DNA of 64,000 bases from Pseudomonas sp. FP2335 (GCF_030687535.1 NZ_CP117437.1:4175501-4239500), one strand, 5' to 3'; positions 9,386-18,568 are shown, numbered from the stretch's first letter. Notes: generated by a model not told the origin, from the sequence alone. Numbers and translations are program-made.

Positions 9386-9406
9386 CTGATTGATGCAAAT
9401 CCAAAT

Positions 9407-9493
9407 GTGGGAGCGGGCTTGCTCGCGAAAGCGGTGTGTCATTCAACCAAGCATTGACTGAACGACCGCATTCGCGAGCAAGCCCGCTCCCAC
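9407..9493. repeat. REP-like doublet, GTGGGAGCGGGCTTGCTCGCG type
   Basis: GTGGGAGCGGGCTTGCTCGCG and its inverted copy (9472-9493) flank a short spacer. It lies between puuD and the permease gene. Copies of the same family occur at 11962, 17112, 47001 (degenerate) and 54952. Confidence 0.9.
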
Positions 9494-9580
9494 AGGGGAT
9501 TGGCAGTGTTTGAAAGATCGCGCTCCAAATGGCAATTGAATGCCAAACAACACAACAATAAAAAAGATCCGAGGTGTTGC

Positions 9581-10930
9581 ATGACCGAGTTAGCCGAACC
9601 GCAGATTCCTGCCGCACCCGCCATGGTGCGGCTGCCCCTCTTGCAACTGATTCTGGTAGGCCTGCAACACGTCTTGCTGATGTACGGCGGCGCCGTCGCC
9701 GTCCCCCTGATCATTGGCCAGGCCGCCGGGCTGAGCCGTGAAGAAATCGCCTTCCTGATCAACGCTGACCTGCTGGTGGCCGGTATCGCCACCATGGTGC
9801 AGTCGTTCGGCATCGGCCCGGTGGGCATCCGCATGCCCGTGATGATGGGCGCCAGTTTCGCCGCCGTCGGCAGCATGGTCGCCATGGCCGGCATGCCCGG
9901 TATCGGCCTGCAGGGGATCTTCGGCGCGACCATCGCCGCCGGGTTCTTTGGCATGATCATCGCGCCGTTCATGTCCAAGGTCGTACGCTTTTTCCCGCCA
10001 TTGGTCACCGGCACCGTCATCACGGCGATCGGCCTGTCGTTGTTTCCGGTGGCCGTGAACTGGGCCGGTGGCGGCAGTGCGGCGGCCACCTTCGGCTCGC
10101 CGATCTACCTGGCGATTGCCGCGCTGGTGCTGGGCACCATCCTGCTGATCAACCGCTTCATGCGCGGCTTCTGGGTGAATATTTCGGTGCTGATCGGCAT
10201 GGGCCTGGGCTACATGCTGTGCGGCCTGCTCGGCATGGTCGACCTCAGCGGCCTGGCCCAGGCGCCGTGGGTGCAGGTGGTCACGCCGCTGCATTTCGGC
10301 ATGCCCAAGTTCGAGCTGGCACCGATCCTGTCGATGTGCCTGGTGGTGGTGATCATCTTTGTCGAATCCACCGGGATGTTCCTGGCGCTGGGCAAGATCA
10401 CCGGCCAGGACGTCACCCCTAGGATGCTGCGCCGTGGCCTGTTGTGTGATGCCGGTGCGTCATTTTTTGCCGGGTTCTTCAACACGTTTACCCACTCCTC
10501 CTTCGCGCAGAACATCGGCCTGGTGCAGATGACCGGCGTGCGTTGCCGCTCGGTGACGATCATGGCCGGGGCCTTCCTGATTGTGCTCAGCCTGCTGCCC
10601 AAGGCTGCTTACCTGGTGGCGTCGATCCCGCCGGCGGTATTGGGCGGCGCGGCAATTGCGATGTTCGGCATGGTCGCGGCCACCGGGATCAAGATCCTCC
10701 AGGAAGCCGACATCGCCGACCGGCGCAACCAGTTGCTGGTGGCGGTGAGCATCGGCATGGGCCTGATCCCGGTGGTGCGTCCCGAGTTTTTCGCGCAACT
10801 GCCGCTGTGGATGAGCCCGATTACCCACAGTGGCATTGCCATGGCCACCCTCAGCGCGTTGTCGCTGAACATCCTGTTCAACATCCTCGGCGGTGCTGAA
10901 CGACCTGCTGTCGAGCATGCCCACACCTGA
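9581..10930 (+). CDS. NCS2-family xanthine/uric acid permease
   Basis: This is an inner-membrane proton symporter of the nucleobase-ascorbate (NCS2) family, COG2233 type, predicted to import xanthine or urate. The 449 residues form about 12-14 helices. The N-terminal QHVLLMYGGAVAVPLIIG and the FVESTGMFLALGKITG helix (about residues 265-280) are family hallmarks. The NCS2 signature is read as FAQNIGLVQMTGVRCRSV near residue 310; its QN-G element corresponds to the substrate-binding motif. The reading frame extends upstream to 9500, but the ATG at 9581 has GAGG 5-8 bases ahead and the correct N-terminus. Position next to puuD and the Tsx channel favours urate or xanthine over uracil; substrate choice cannot be read with certainty. 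Confidence 0.88.
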   Translation: MTELAEPQIPAAPAMVRLPLLQLILVGLQHVLLMYGGAVAVPLIIGQAAGLSREEIAFLINADLLVAGIATMVQSFGIGPVGIRMPVMMGASFAAVGSMVAMAGMPGIGLQGIFGATIAAGFFGMIIAPFMSKVVRFFPPLVTGTVITAIGLSLFPVAVNWAGGGSAAATFGSPIYLAIAALVLGTILLINRFMRGFWVNISVLIGMGLGYMLCGLLGMVDLSGLAQAPWVQVVTPLHFGMPKFELAPILSMCLVVVIIFVESTGMFLALGKITGQDVTPRMLRRGLLCDAGASFFAGFFNTFTHSSFAQNIGLVQMTGVRCRSVTIMAGAFLIVLSLLPKAAYLVASIPPAVLGGAAIAMFGMVAATGIKILQEADIADRRNQLLVAVSIGMGLIPVVRPEFFAQLPLWMSPITHSGIAMATLSALSLNILFNILGGAERPAVEHAHT

Positions 10931-11158
10931 GGCATGCCCCATCGTCGCCCGGTGCGCGCTGTAACGGCGCACTTGAGCGCAGACGTGGGAGCCAGTATTC
11001 TCCGCGCCCGCTTAAATCGACGGTTTCTTACCGCCTTGGCGCGGCTTTTGCTGTAGCAATAAAGCTGACCAATCAGACGAGTTTTTCAGCGAACCCAAAG
11101 GCGCCACACCAGAGCGCCCCTTAGAAAAAAACATAAAACCTTAACTCGGGAGCACCGA

Positions 11159-11944
11159 ATGAAACCTATGTTCAAAGGCCTGATGCTGGCGGGATCGCTG
11201 CTGGCCGGTGGCCAAGCCGTGGCCGGCGATTTGTTGCAGTGGCAGAACAACAGCCTGACCTACCTGTGGGGCAAGAACTTCACCGTCAACCCGCAGATCC
11301 AGCAGACCGTCACGTTCGAACATGCCGACGCGTGGAAATACGGCGACAACTTCCTGTTCGTCGACCGCATCTTTTACAACGGCAAGGAAGACGGCAACGT
11401 CGGCCCGAGCACCTACTACGGCGAGATCAGCCCACGCTTGTCGTTCGGCAAGATCTTTGACCAGGACCTGTCCTTCGGCCCGATCAAGGATGTGCTGCTG
11501 GCCTTCACCTACGAGTTCGGCGAAGGCGACAACGAGTCGTACCTGCTCGGCCCAGGCTTCGACCTGAACGTGCCGGGCTTCGACTACTTCCAGTTGAACT
11601 TCTACCAGCGCCAGACCGAAGGCAATCGCGCGGGTGACGGCGTTTGGCAGATCACCCCGGTGTGGGCGTACACCATCCCGGTGGGCAACTCCGACGTGCT
11701 GATCGACGGTTTCATGGACTGGGTGGTGGACAACGACAAGAACGCCCGCGGTACTTACCACGCCAACCTGCACTTCAACCCGCAGGTCAAATATGACCTG
11801 GGCAAGGCAATGAACTGGGGCGCGAAGCAGTTGTATGTCGGTTTCGAATACGACTACTGGAAGAACAAGTACGGGATCGAAGATTCCGGTGCGTTCAAGA
11901 CCAACCAGGACACCGCGAGCTTCCTGGTCAAGTACCACTTTTAA
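11159..11944 (+). CDS. Tsx-type nucleoside-specific outer-membrane channel
   Basis: This is a 261-residue outer-membrane beta-barrel of the Tsx/OmpK family. It carries an N-terminal signal peptide (GLMLAGSLLAGGQAVA, cleavage expected before GDLLQWQNN). Alternating aromatic strands such as DYFQLNFYQRQ follow, and the chain ends in the terminal aromatic pattern KYHF needed for barrel assembly. The LQWQNNSLTYLWG segment just after cleavage is typical of Tsx proteins. Tsx lets nucleosides cross the outer membrane. Following an NCS2 permease and the urate pathway, this copy probably serves purine uptake, although its exact substrate is inferred. The start chosen is the ATG at 11159 after CGGGAGCACC; a second ATG three codons in is possible. 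Confidence 0.85.
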   Translation: MKPMFKGLMLAGSLLAGGQAVAGDLLQWQNNSLTYLWGKNFTVNPQIQQTVTFEHADAWKYGDNFLFVDRIFYNGKEDGNVGPSTYYGEISPRLSFGKIFDQDLSFGPIKDVLLAFTYEFGEGDNESYLLGPGFDLNVPGFDYFQLNFYQRQTEGNRAGDGVWQITPVWAYTIPVGNSDVLIDGFMDWVVDNDKNARGTYHANLHFNPQVKYDLGKAMNWGAKQLYVGFEYDYWKNKYGIEDSGAFKTNQDTASFLVKYHF

Positions 11945-11961
11945 CTGGCGGTGCCAGTCTC

Positions 11962-12066
11962 CTGTGGGAGCTGGCTTGTGTGGGAGCGGGCTTGCTCGCG
12001 AATGCGGTGTGTCAGTACCAAAAATGTTGACTGATACACCGCATTCGCGAGCAAGCCCGCTCCCAC
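11962..12066. repeat. REP-like doublet, GTGGGAGCGGGCTTGCTCGCG type, with extra half-copy
   Basis: A partial copy (TGTGGGAGCTGGCTTGTG) precedes a full arm at 11978 and an inverted arm ending at 12066. The spacer contains GTCAGTACCAAAAAT-GTTGACTGA, nearly identical to the spacer at 17160-17185. It sits between the convergent tsx and patatin genes and may act as a transcript barrier. Confidence 0.9.
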
Positions 12067-12068
12067 AT

Positions 12069-13217
12069 TTAGACTGGGGACACCCCCAAGAACCGGGTGA
12101 TTTCGTCGCGCTTGGCCAACGCATCCTGGCGCCCCAACTCGATCAATTCGCTGCAATACCCCGCCTCGAACAGCAAGTAGCTCAACACGCCTGCCCCGCT
12201 CGTCTTGGTCGCCCCCGGCCCACGCAAGAACAATCGCAACGCCGCCGGCAACTCCTGGCGATGCCGTGCCGCGATTTCATCAATCGGCTGGCTCGGCGCG
12301 ATCACCAGCACCTCCACCGGAGCCAAGCCCCGGGCCGCGCTGTCGGCCGGCTGGAAATGACTGAACTGGTTAAGGCGCTCAAGCAACTCGATGTCGCTTT
12401 CCAGGCTGTCAATGAACGTGCTGTTGAGCATATGCCCGCCGATCTGCGCCAGGGTCGGCTGCTGGCCGGTGAAGGTACGCTGCACCGCGGGCTCGTTGCC
12501 GCGCGGGTTGCCGCTGACACCGACCACCAGCACGCGGCTGGCGCCCAGGTGCAGCGCCGGGCTGATGGGCGCGGATTGGCGCACGGCGCCGTCACCGAAA
12601 TATTCCTCGTCGAGTTTGACCGGGGCGAACAACAGCGGGATCGCCGAACTGGCCAGCAAGTGCTCTACGGACAGCTGGGTGGGCACGCCGATACGTCGGT
12701 GGCGCAACCAGGCATCGATGGTGCCGCCGCCCTGATAGAAGGTCACCGCTTGCCCGGATTCGTAGCCAAACGCGGTGATCGCCACGGCATGCAGGTGTTT
12801 GTTGCGGATGGCTTCGTCAATGCCGGCCAGGTGCAGCTTGTCCTTGAGCAGCGCCTTGAGCGGCGTACTGTTGAGCAGCGCTACCGGCACTTGCGCGCCC
12901 AGCCCCAGCAGGCTGTGAATAAAGAAGCGGCTCGCCTGGCGAATCACCCCCGGCCAGTCACTGCGCAACACCAGATGGCTGCGAAAGCCCTGCCAGAAGG
13001 CGGTCAGGCGTTGGATCGCCGCAGTGAAGTCCATGGCGCCACTGGCCAGGCTCACCGCATTGATCGCCCCGGCCGAGGTGCCGACGATCACCGGGAACGG
13101 ATTGGGCGCCCCCGGCGGCAACAGTTCGGCAATCGCCGCCAATACCCCTACCTGATACGCCGCTCGCGCCCCGCCGCCGGAAAGAATCAAGCCTGTAACC
13201 GGTTCAGCTGGGCGCAT
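12069..13217 (-). CDS. Patatin-like phospholipase
   Basis: This 382-residue serine hydrolase belongs to the patatin family. The oxyanion-hole loop SGGGARAAYQVG is at residues 13-24. The nucleophile elbow GTSAG is at residues 46-50, with Ser48 catalytic. The Asp of the dyad is in FGDGAVRQSAP near residue 210. There is no signal peptide, so it is probably a cytoplasmic or membrane-associated lipase; the lipid substrate is unknown. The start ATG at 13217 has GGAG 7 bases upstream. It ends next to the REP doublet behind tsx and is followed upstream by the htrB gene on the same strand, although a repeat hairpin at 13251 separates the two. Confidence 0.85.
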   Translation of the reverse strand: MRPAEPVTGLILSGGGARAAYQVGVLAAIAELLPPGAPNPFPVIVGTSAGAINAVSLASGAMDFTAAIQRLTAFWQGFRSHLVLRSDWPGVIRQASRFFIHSLLGLGAQVPVALLNSTPLKALLKDKLHLAGIDEAIRNKHLHAVAITAFGYESGQAVTFYQGGGTIDAWLRHRRIGVPTQLSVEHLLASSAIPLLFAPVKLDEEYFGDGAVRQSAPISPALHLGASRVLVVGVSGNPRGNEPAVQRTFTGQQPTLAQIGGHMLNSTFIDSLESDIELLERLNQFSHFQPADSAARGLAPVEVLVIAPSQPIDEIAARHRQELPAALRLFLRGPGATKTSGAGVLSYLLFEAGYCSELIELGRQDALAKRDEITRFLGVSPV

Positions 13218-13250
13218 CGCGTCACTCCATGTGGGGAAAGGTCAGTCTTA

Positions 13251-13282
13251 TTGTGGCGAGGGCGCTTGCTCCGTCGCCACAA
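13251..13282. repeat. Short palindromic repeat TTGTGGCGA...TCGCCACAA
   Basis: A 9-base perfect stem encloses GGGCGCTTGCTCCG. A degenerate relative lies at 58834-58865. It lies downstream of htrB and could fold as a terminator-like hairpin, but it has no T-run. Confidence 0.7.
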
Positions 13283-13295
13283 GTGCTCTCACGTC

Positions 13296-14231
13296 TTATC
13301 GACGGCGTTTTTCGTACAGCTTCGGCTCACCCGGCGGACGACTCTTGAACCGACGGTGGGTCCACAGGTACTGCTCGGGGCATTGGCGTACCGAGGCTTC
13401 GACCCACTGGTTGATACGCAGGCAATCGGCTTCATCGCTTTCACCCGGGAAGTCGGTCAACGGCGGATGGATCACCAGTCGGTAACCGCTACCATCGGCC
13501 AGGCGCTCCTGGGTGAATGGCACCACCAGCGCCTTGCCCAGCTTGGCGAATTTGCTGGTGGCCGGCACGGTAGCGGCCTGGATGCCGAACAGCGGCACAA
13601 AGATGCTTTGCTTGGCGCCGTAGTCCTGGTCCGGCGCATACCAGATGGCACGGCCGGCGCGCAGCAGCTTGAGCATGCCGCGCACGTCTTCACGCTCGAT
13701 GGCCAGCGAGTCGAGGTTGTGACGCTCGCGGCCACGGCGCTGGATAAAGTCGAACAGCGGGTTGCCGTGTTCGCGGTACATGCCATCAATGGTGTGCTTC
13801 TGGCCCAGCAGCGCGGCGCCGATTTCCAGGGTGGTGAAGTGCAGGGCCATGAGGATCACGCCCTTGCCGTCCAGTTGGGCTTGCTTGAGATGCTCCAGCC
13901 CTTCGACATGGGCCAGGCGCGCCAGGCGCTGGCGCGACCACCACCAGCTCATGGCCATTTCAAAAAAGGCGATGCCGGTGGAGGCGAAGTTTTCCTTGAG
14001 CAACTGCTTACGCTCTTTGGCGGACTTTTCCGGAAAGCACAGTTCCAGGTTTCGCGCGGCGATACGGCGACGTTCGCCGGCCACACGGTACATTCCCGCA
14101 CCCAGAATGCGACCAATGGTCAGCAGCGCACGGTACGGCAATTGGGTGACCAGCCACAGCAGGCCGAGCCCCAGCCATAACAGCCAGAAACGGGGGTGAA
14201 AAAATACAGCTCGAAAACGCGGGCGATCCAT
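13296..14231 (-). CDS. htrB: Lipid A late acyltransferase (lauroyl acyltransferase, HtrB/LpxL)
   Basis: The enzyme transfers a secondary acyl chain to the lipid A precursor at the inner membrane. The 311 residues begin with an amphipathic/hydrophobic anchor (FWLLWLGLGLLWLVTQLPY, about residues 14-32). The HX4E catalytic motif of the LpxL family is read as HFTTLE near residue 130, and WYAPDQDYG near residue 200 is also conserved. The open frame extends to 14333, but the family N-terminus MDRPRFRAVFF starts at the ATG at 14231 with GGAA 7 bases ahead. It is divergent from minC with about 120 bases between them. Identity is secure at family level; which acyl chain is transferred is not visible. 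Confidence 0.9.
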   Translation of the reverse strand: MDRPRFRAVFFHPRFWLLWLGLGLLWLVTQLPYRALLTIGRILGAGMYRVAGERRRIAARNLELCFPEKSAKERKQLLKENFASTGIAFFEMAMSWWWSRQRLARLAHVEGLEHLKQAQLDGKGVILMALHFTTLEIGAALLGQKHTIDGMYREHGNPLFDFIQRRGRERHNLDSLAIEREDVRGMLKLLRAGRAIWYAPDQDYGAKQSIFVPLFGIQAATVPATSKFAKLGKALVVPFTQERLADGSGYRLVIHPPLTDFPGESDEADCLRINQWVEASVRQCPEQYLWTHRRFKSRPPGEPKLYEKRRR

Positions 14232-14350
14232 TACAGATTCCGGTAAAGACAGGGCCGCGCATTCTACAACGGTTCGACTCGGCTTGCGGCCAGTGGATGT
14301 TCTCGTTATAAGTCTCGACACTTTTCGTGACAAGCCGCTTTATGCCGACC

Positions 14351-15088
14351 ATGAGCCAAACCGAACCGCTAGACCAAGATCCCGTGTTCCAGCTGAAAGG
14401 CAGCATGCTCGCCATCACCGTGCTGGAACTGGCGCGCAACGACCTCGACGCCCTGGACCGCCAGCTCGCCGCCAAGGTCGCCATGGCGCCGAACTTTTTC
14501 AACAATGCCCCGCTGGTGCTGGCCCTGGACAAACTCCCGGCCGGCCAGGGCGTGATCGATTTGCCCGGCCTGATGCGCGTGTGCCGCTCCCATGGCTTAC
14601 GCACCCTGGCTATCCGTGCCAGCCGCATCGAAGACATTGCCGCAGCCATCGCAATTGAACTGCCAGTACTGCCACCGTCCGGCGCACGGGAGCGTCCGCT
14701 GGAACCATTGGTCAGTGAAGAGAAGAAAAAACCGGAAAAACCGCCAGAGCCGACGATCAAGCCTACAAAGATCATCACCTCGCCCGTACGGGGCGGGCAG
14801 CAGATTTACGCCGAGGGCAGCGACCTTGTGGTGATCGCTTCGGTCAGTCCCGGGGCGGAACTTCTCGCCGATGGCAACATCCATGTATACGGCCCGATGC
14901 GCGGCCGTGCCCTGGCCGGCATCAAGGGTGATACCAAGGCCCGGATTTTTTGCCAGCAGTTGACCGCTGAGCTAGTGTCCATCGCGGGCCGGTACAAGGT
15001 TTCCGAAGATTTGCGCCGCGATCCACTGTGGGGGGCCGGGGTGCAGGTCAGCCTGTCGGGCGATGTGTTGAACATCATCCGGCTTTAA
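14351..15088 (+). CDS. minC: Septum site-determining protein MinC
   Basis: MinC inhibits FtsZ polymerisation and is carried to the poles by MinD. The 245 residues have the two family domains. The N-terminal FtsZ-interacting domain covers about residues 10-105 ([16 protein letters not shown]). A charged Pro/Lys linker ([18 protein letters not shown]) follows. The C-terminal beta-helix MinD-binding domain runs from about residue 140 and includes [16 protein letters not shown]. Two in-frame upstream ATGs exist (14327, 14342) without a clear ribosome site; [13 protein letters not shown] at 14351 is the usual Pseudomonas N-terminus. The minD gene follows after about 200 bases, an unusually wide gap for this operon. 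Confidence 0.93.
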   Translation: MSQTEPLDQDPVFQLKGSMLAITVLELARNDLDALDRQLAAKVAMAPNFFNNAPLVLALDKLPAGQGVIDLPGLMRVCRSHGLRTLAIRASRIEDIAAAIAIELPVLPPSGARERPLEPLVSEEKKKPEKPPEPTIKPTKIITSPVRGGQQIYAEGSDLVVIASVSPGAELLADGNIHVYGPMRGRALAGIKGDTKARIFCQQLTAELVSIAGRYKVSEDLRRDPLWGAGVQVSLSGDVLNIIRL

Positions 15089-15250
15089 CGGATACTGCCG
15101 CATTTTCCAAGCATCTCTAGACTCTGATAGCACAGCGAAACCGGCAATACTTGTGTAGGAACATCTGAAGGCTGGCGTTTTTCGTACGCCAACCCGTCTT
15201 TTCCCTACAAAGGCTGTCCGCCTGCGGCGAGTTCCAAGAGATGTTTTTCA

Positions 15251-15270
15251 GGGACTGAAAAGTCCTTTTT
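15251..15270 (+). promoter_or_regulatory. Terminator-like hairpin 18 bases before minD
   Basis: GGGACT-GAAA-AGTCCT (one G-U pair) is followed by TTTTT, ending 18 bases before the TTG start of minD. The shape is that of a short intrinsic terminator or an RNA-stabilising stem with a GNRA loop (GAAA). It could reduce readthrough from minC or shape the minD 5' end. This is seen in sequence only. Confidence 0.5.
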
Positions 15271-15288
15271 CCTTAGGGGTGAAACACC

Positions 15289-16101
15289 TTGGCCAAGATT
15301 CTCGTGGTTACATCCGGCAAGGGTGGTGTGGGTAAGACCACCACCAGCGCCGCTATCGGTACCGGCCTCGCTTTGCGCGGCCACAAGACAGTCATCGTCG
15401 ACTTCGACGTCGGTTTGCGTAACCTCGACCTGATCATGGGCTGCGAACGCCGCGTGGTGTATGACTTCGTCAACGTGGTCAACGGTGAAGCCAACCTGCA
15501 ACAGGCCCTGATCAAGGACAAGCGCCTTGAGAACCTGTACGTACTGGCCGCCAGCCAGACCCGTGACAAAGATGCGTTGACCAAGGAAGGCGTAGGCAAA
15601 GTCCTCGCTGAACTGAAGGAAACCTTCGAATACGTGGTCTGCGACTCCCCGGCCGGCATCGAGACCGGTGCTCACCTGGCGATGTACTTCGCCGATGAAG
15701 CCATCGTGGTGACCAACCCGGAAGTCTCCTCGGTACGTGACTCGGACCGCATGCTCGGCCTGCTGGCCAGCAAGTCCCAGCGCGCCGAGAAGGGTGAAGA
15801 CCCGATCAAGGAACACCTGCTGCTGACCCGCTACAACCCTGAGCGCGTCAACAATGGCGAAATGCTCGGCGTTGAAGACGTCAAGGACATCCTCGCCGTG
15901 ACCCTGCTGGGCGTGATCCCGGAATCCCAGGCCGTGCTGAAAGCGTCCAACCAAGGTGTGCCGGTCATCCTCGATGACCAGAGCGACGCAGGCCAGGCTT
16001 ACAGTGACGCGGTTGATCGCTTGCTCGGCAAGACCGTGGAACATCGCTTCCTCGATGTAAAGAAGAAGGGATTCTTCGAGCGTATCTTTGGAGGCAACTA
16101 A
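15289..16101 (+). CDS. minD: Septum site-determining ATPase MinD
   Basis: MinD is a membrane-associated ATPase that recruits MinC and is released by MinE, giving pole-to-pole placement of the division inhibitor. The 270 residues start at TTG with AGGGGT ahead. The deviant Walker A SGKGGVGKTT is at residues 9-18. Switch and Walker-B-type segments DFDVGLRNLDL and CDSPAGIETG are present. The C-terminal KKKGFFERIFGGN is the amphipathic membrane-targeting helix. MinE follows after 3 bases. The TTG start is the only in-frame start giving the family N-terminus MAKILVV. Confidence 0.97.
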   Translation: MAKILVVTSGKGGVGKTTTSAAIGTGLALRGHKTVIVDFDVGLRNLDLIMGCERRVVYDFVNVVNGEANLQQALIKDKRLENLYVLAASQTRDKDALTKEGVGKVLAELKETFEYVVCDSPAGIETGAHLAMYFADEAIVVTNPEVSSVRDSDRMLGLLASKSQRAEKGEDPIKEHLLLTRYNPERVNNGEMLGVEDVKDILAVTLLGVIPESQAVLKASNQGVPVILDDQSDAGQAYSDAVDRLLGKTVEHRFLDVKKKGFFERIFGGN

Positions 16102-16104
16102 ACA

Positions 16105-16359
16105 ATGAAATTTCTCGACTTCTTTCGCGCCAACAAAAAGCCAAGTACCGCGTCGGTAGCGAAAGAGCGTCTACAGATCATCGTGGCGCACGAACGCGGC
16201 CAACGCAGCACGCCGGACTACCTGCCAGCCTTGCAGAAGGAACTGGTGGAGGTGATCCGCAAGTACGTCAACATCGGCAACGACGACGTGCATGTCGCCC
16301 TGGAAAACGACGGCAGCTGCTCGATTCTGGAACTCAATATCACCCTGCCTGATCGTTAA
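16105..16359 (+). CDS. minE: Cell division topological specificity factor MinE
   Basis: MinE stimulates MinD ATPase and displaces MinC, freeing midcell for division. The 84-residue length is standard. The N-terminal anti-MinCD region reads [33 protein letters not shown] is the beta-strand segment that contacts MinD. The C-terminal dimerisation domain ends [10 protein letters not shown]. It starts 3 bases after the minD stop and is cotranscribed with it. A long GC-rich inverted repeat follows its stop codon. Confidence 0.97.
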   Translation: MKFLDFFRANKKPSTASVAKERLQIIVAHERGQRSTPDYLPALQKELVEVIRKYVNIGNDDVHVALENDGSCSILELNITLPDR

Positions 16360-16376
16360 TCGACAAGGCGGTCGCC

Positions 16377-16431
16377 ACGGCGGCTCGCACACCTTGATCC
16401 CGTTTCGGGAACCGGGTGGGCGAGCCGCCGT
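16377..16431 (+). terminator. Long hairpin after minE
   Basis: ACGGCGGCTCGC (16377-16388) is perfectly complementary to GCGAGCCGCCGT (16420-16431). The loop itself can pair as TCCCG-TTTC-GGGA. No run of four or more T follows, so termination is plausible but not proven. Confidence 0.45.
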
Positions 16432-16455
16432 TGGCGTTTGTTACGAGGCTGTTTA

Positions 16456-17091
16456 ATGCCGCTGTCCAATATCCATATCCTTCATCAGGACGACGCTGTC
16501 CTGGTGGTGAACAAGCCGACCCTGCTGCTCTCGGTGCCCGGCCGCGCCGACGACAACAAGGACTGCCTGATCACCCGCCTGCAGGAAAACGGTTACCCCG
16601 AAGCCCGCATCGTCCATCGACTGGACTGGGAAACCTCGGGCATCATCCTGCTGGCTCGCGACGCCGACACGCACCGCGAACTGTCCCGCCAGTTTCACGA
16701 CCGTGAAACCGAAAAGGCCTACACCGCCCTGGCCTGGGGCCAACCGGAACTGGACAGCGGCAGCATCGACCTGCCGCTGCGCTACGACCCACCGACCAAG
16801 CCGCGCCATGTGGTCGACCACGAGTTCGGCAAGCACGCGCTGACCTTCTGGAAAGTGCTGGAGCGTTGTGGCGACTGGTGCCGCGTGGAGCTGACGCCGA
16901 TTACCGGGCGCTCGCACCAGTTGCGCGTGCATATGCTGTCGATCGGGCATCCGCTGTTGGGGGATGGCCTGTACGCCCACGAACAAGCCCTGGCCGCCTG
17001 GCCACGCCTGTGCCTGCACGCCAGCATGCTCAGCTTCACCCATCCGCAAAGCGGCGAGCGTTTGCGTTTCGAGTGCCCCGCACCGTTCTAA
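16456..17091 (+). CDS. RluA-family RNA pseudouridine synthase
   Basis: The enzyme isomerises uridine to pseudouridine in rRNA or tRNA. The catalytic motif HRLDWETSG lies near residue 57 and carries the catalytic Asp, and PITGRSHQLRVHM near residue 155 is the second RluA signature. At 211 residues it is compact, with no S4 domain, like the dual-specificity RluA subgroup; the target site cannot be deduced. The open frame reaches back to a TTG at 16438, but the ATG at 16456, with ACGAGG 7 bases ahead, fits the family N-terminus. It lies 96 bases downstream of minE behind a strong hairpin. Confidence 0.88.
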   Translation: MPLSNIHILHQDDAVLVVNKPTLLLSVPGRADDNKDCLITRLQENGYPEARIVHRLDWETSGIILLARDADTHRELSRQFHDRETEKAYTALAWGQPELDSGSIDLPLRYDPPTKPRHVVDHEFGKHALTFWKVLERCGDWCRVELTPITGRSHQLRVHMLSIGHPLLGDGLYAHEQALAAWPRLCLHASMLSFTHPQSGERLRFECPAPF

Positions 17092-17111
17092 AGCTGGCAA
17101 TACAATCAAAA

Positions 17112-17215
17112 TGTAGGAGCGGGCTTGTGTGGGAGCGGGCTTGCTCGCGAAGGCGGCCTGTCAGTACCAAAAATATTGACTGACACACCGCATTCGCGAG
17201 CAAGCCCGCTCCCAC
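17112..17215. repeat. REP-like doublet, GTGGGAGCGGGCTTGCTCGCG type, with extra half-copy
   Basis: A partial arm at 17112, a full arm at 17130 and an inverted arm ending at 17215 repeat the organisation at 11962-12066. The spacer motif (GTCAGTACCAAAAAT-TTGACTGA) is also shared. It lies between the pseudouridine synthase and apeB. Confidence 0.9.
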
Positions 17216-17278
17216 ATTTGTTCTGTGCACTTTTCGCCACCGACGGTAAACTCCGCGCATTGCTGTCTGGAGCTATTT

Positions 17279-18568
17279 ATGCGCGAAGCGTTGAATCAAG
17301 GCCTGATCGACTTCCTCAAGGCCTCCCCTACTCCTTTTCATGCCACTGCCGCCCTGACCCAACGCCTGGAGGCCGCCGGTTACCAGCGTCTCGACGAGCG
17401 CGAAACCTGGGCCACTGAAGCCAACGGTCGCTACTACGTGACCCGTAACGACTCTTCAATCATCGCCTTCAAGCTCGGCCGTCACTCGCCGTTGCAAGGC
17501 GGGATCCGCCTGGTCGGCGCCCACACCGACAGCCCGTGCCTGCGGGTCAAGCCCCAGCCCGAGCTGCAACGCCAGGGTTTCTGGCAGCTGGGTGTGGAAG
17601 TCTACGGCGGCGCGCTGCTGGCGCCGTGGTTCGACCGCGACCTGTCCCTGGCCGGCCGCGTGACCTTCCGCCGCGACGGCAGGGTCGAAAGCCAGCTGAT
17701 CGACTTCAAGCTGCCCATCGCCATCATCCCCAACCTGGCCATTCACCTGAACCGTGAAGCCAACCAGGGTTGGGCGATCAATGCCCAGACCGAACTGCCG
17801 CCGATCCTCGCGCAATTTGCCGGTGACGAACGCGTGGACTTCCGCGCCGTGCTCACCGAACAACTGGCCCGCGAACATGGCCTGAACGCCGACGTGGTGC
17901 TCGACTACGAGCTGAGCTTCTACGACACCCAGAGCGCTGCGGTGATTGGCTTGAACGGCGACTTCATCGCCGGCGCACGCCTGGACAACCTGCTGTCGTG
18001 CTACGCCGGCCTGCAAGCCTTGCTCACCAGCGACAGCGATGAAACCTGTGTGCTGGTGTGCAACGACCACGAAGAAGTCGGCTCCTGCTCGGCCTGTGGT
18101 GCCGATGGCCCGATGCTGGAACAGACCCTGCGCCGCCTGCTGCCGGAAGGTGATGAATTCGTACGCACCATTCAGAAATCCCTGCTGGTCTCGGCGGACA
18201 ATGCCCACGGCGTACACCCGAACTACGCCGACAAGCACGACGCCAACCACGGCCCCAAGCTCAACGCCGGGCCCGTGATCAAGGTCAACAGCAACCAGCG
18301 CTACGCCACCAACAGCGAAACGGCCGGGTTCTTCCGCCACCTGTGCATGGCCGAGGAAGTGCCGGTGCAGAGCTTCGTGGTGCGCAGCGACATGGGGTGT
18401 GGCTCGACCATCGGCCCGATCACCGCCAGCCACTTGGGCGTGCGGACCGTGGACATCGGCTTGCCGACGTTTGCCATGCACTCCATTCGCGAGCTGTGCG
18501 GCAGCCATGACCTGGCACACCTGGTGAAAGTGCTCGGCGCGTTCTACGCGAGCCACGACCTGCCCTGA
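17279..18568 (+). CDS. apeB: M18-family aspartyl/cysteinyl aminopeptidase
   Basis: This is a dinuclear zinc aminopeptidase of the M18 family, forming large tetrahedral complexes in characterised members. Metal-ligand segments read in order: [13 protein letters not shown] near residue 80, [14 protein letters not shown] near residue 262, and [12 protein letters not shown] near residue 307, then [15 protein letters not shown] near the C-terminus. The 429-residue length is standard, and no signal peptide is present. The open frame reaches 17225, but the ATG at 17279 has TGGAG about 8 bases ahead and starts [13 protein letters not shown], as expected. It is monocistronic in appearance, flanked by repeats on both sides. 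Confidence 0.93.
   Translation: MREALNQGLIDFLKASPTPFHATAALTQRLEAAGYQRLDERETWATEANGRYYVTRNDSSIIAFKLGRHSPLQGGIRLVGAHTDSPCLRVKPQPELQRQGFWQLGVEVYGGALLAPWFDRDLSLAGRVTFRRDGRVESQLIDFKLPIAIIPNLAIHLNREANQGWAINAQTELPPILAQFAGDERVDFRAVLTEQLAREHGLNADVVLDYELSFYDTQSAAVIGLNGDFIAGARLDNLLSCYAGLQALLTSDSDETCVLVCNDHEEVGSCSACGADGPMLEQTLRRLLPEGDEFVRTIQKSLLVSADNAHGVHPNYADKHDANHGPKLNAGPVIKVNSNQRYATNSETAGFFRHLCMAEEVPVQSFVVRSDMGCGSTIGPITASHLGVRTVDIGLPTFAMHSIRELCGSHDLAHLVKVLGAFYASHDLP

Noticed and set aside
9407..9493. CRISPR-like repeats
   Set aside because: The repeats are isolated inverted pairs in intergenic gaps, not regularly spaced direct repeats, and no cas gene is present.
10952..10972. GTGCGC/GCGCAC hairpin after the permease gene as terminator
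   Set aside because: The stem is only six pairs and no T-run follows, so it is not called.
11835..14180. 781-codon plus-strand frame across the patatin and htrB genes
   Set aside because: It crosses a REP doublet and two real minus-strand genes, and its translation has no recognisable motif.
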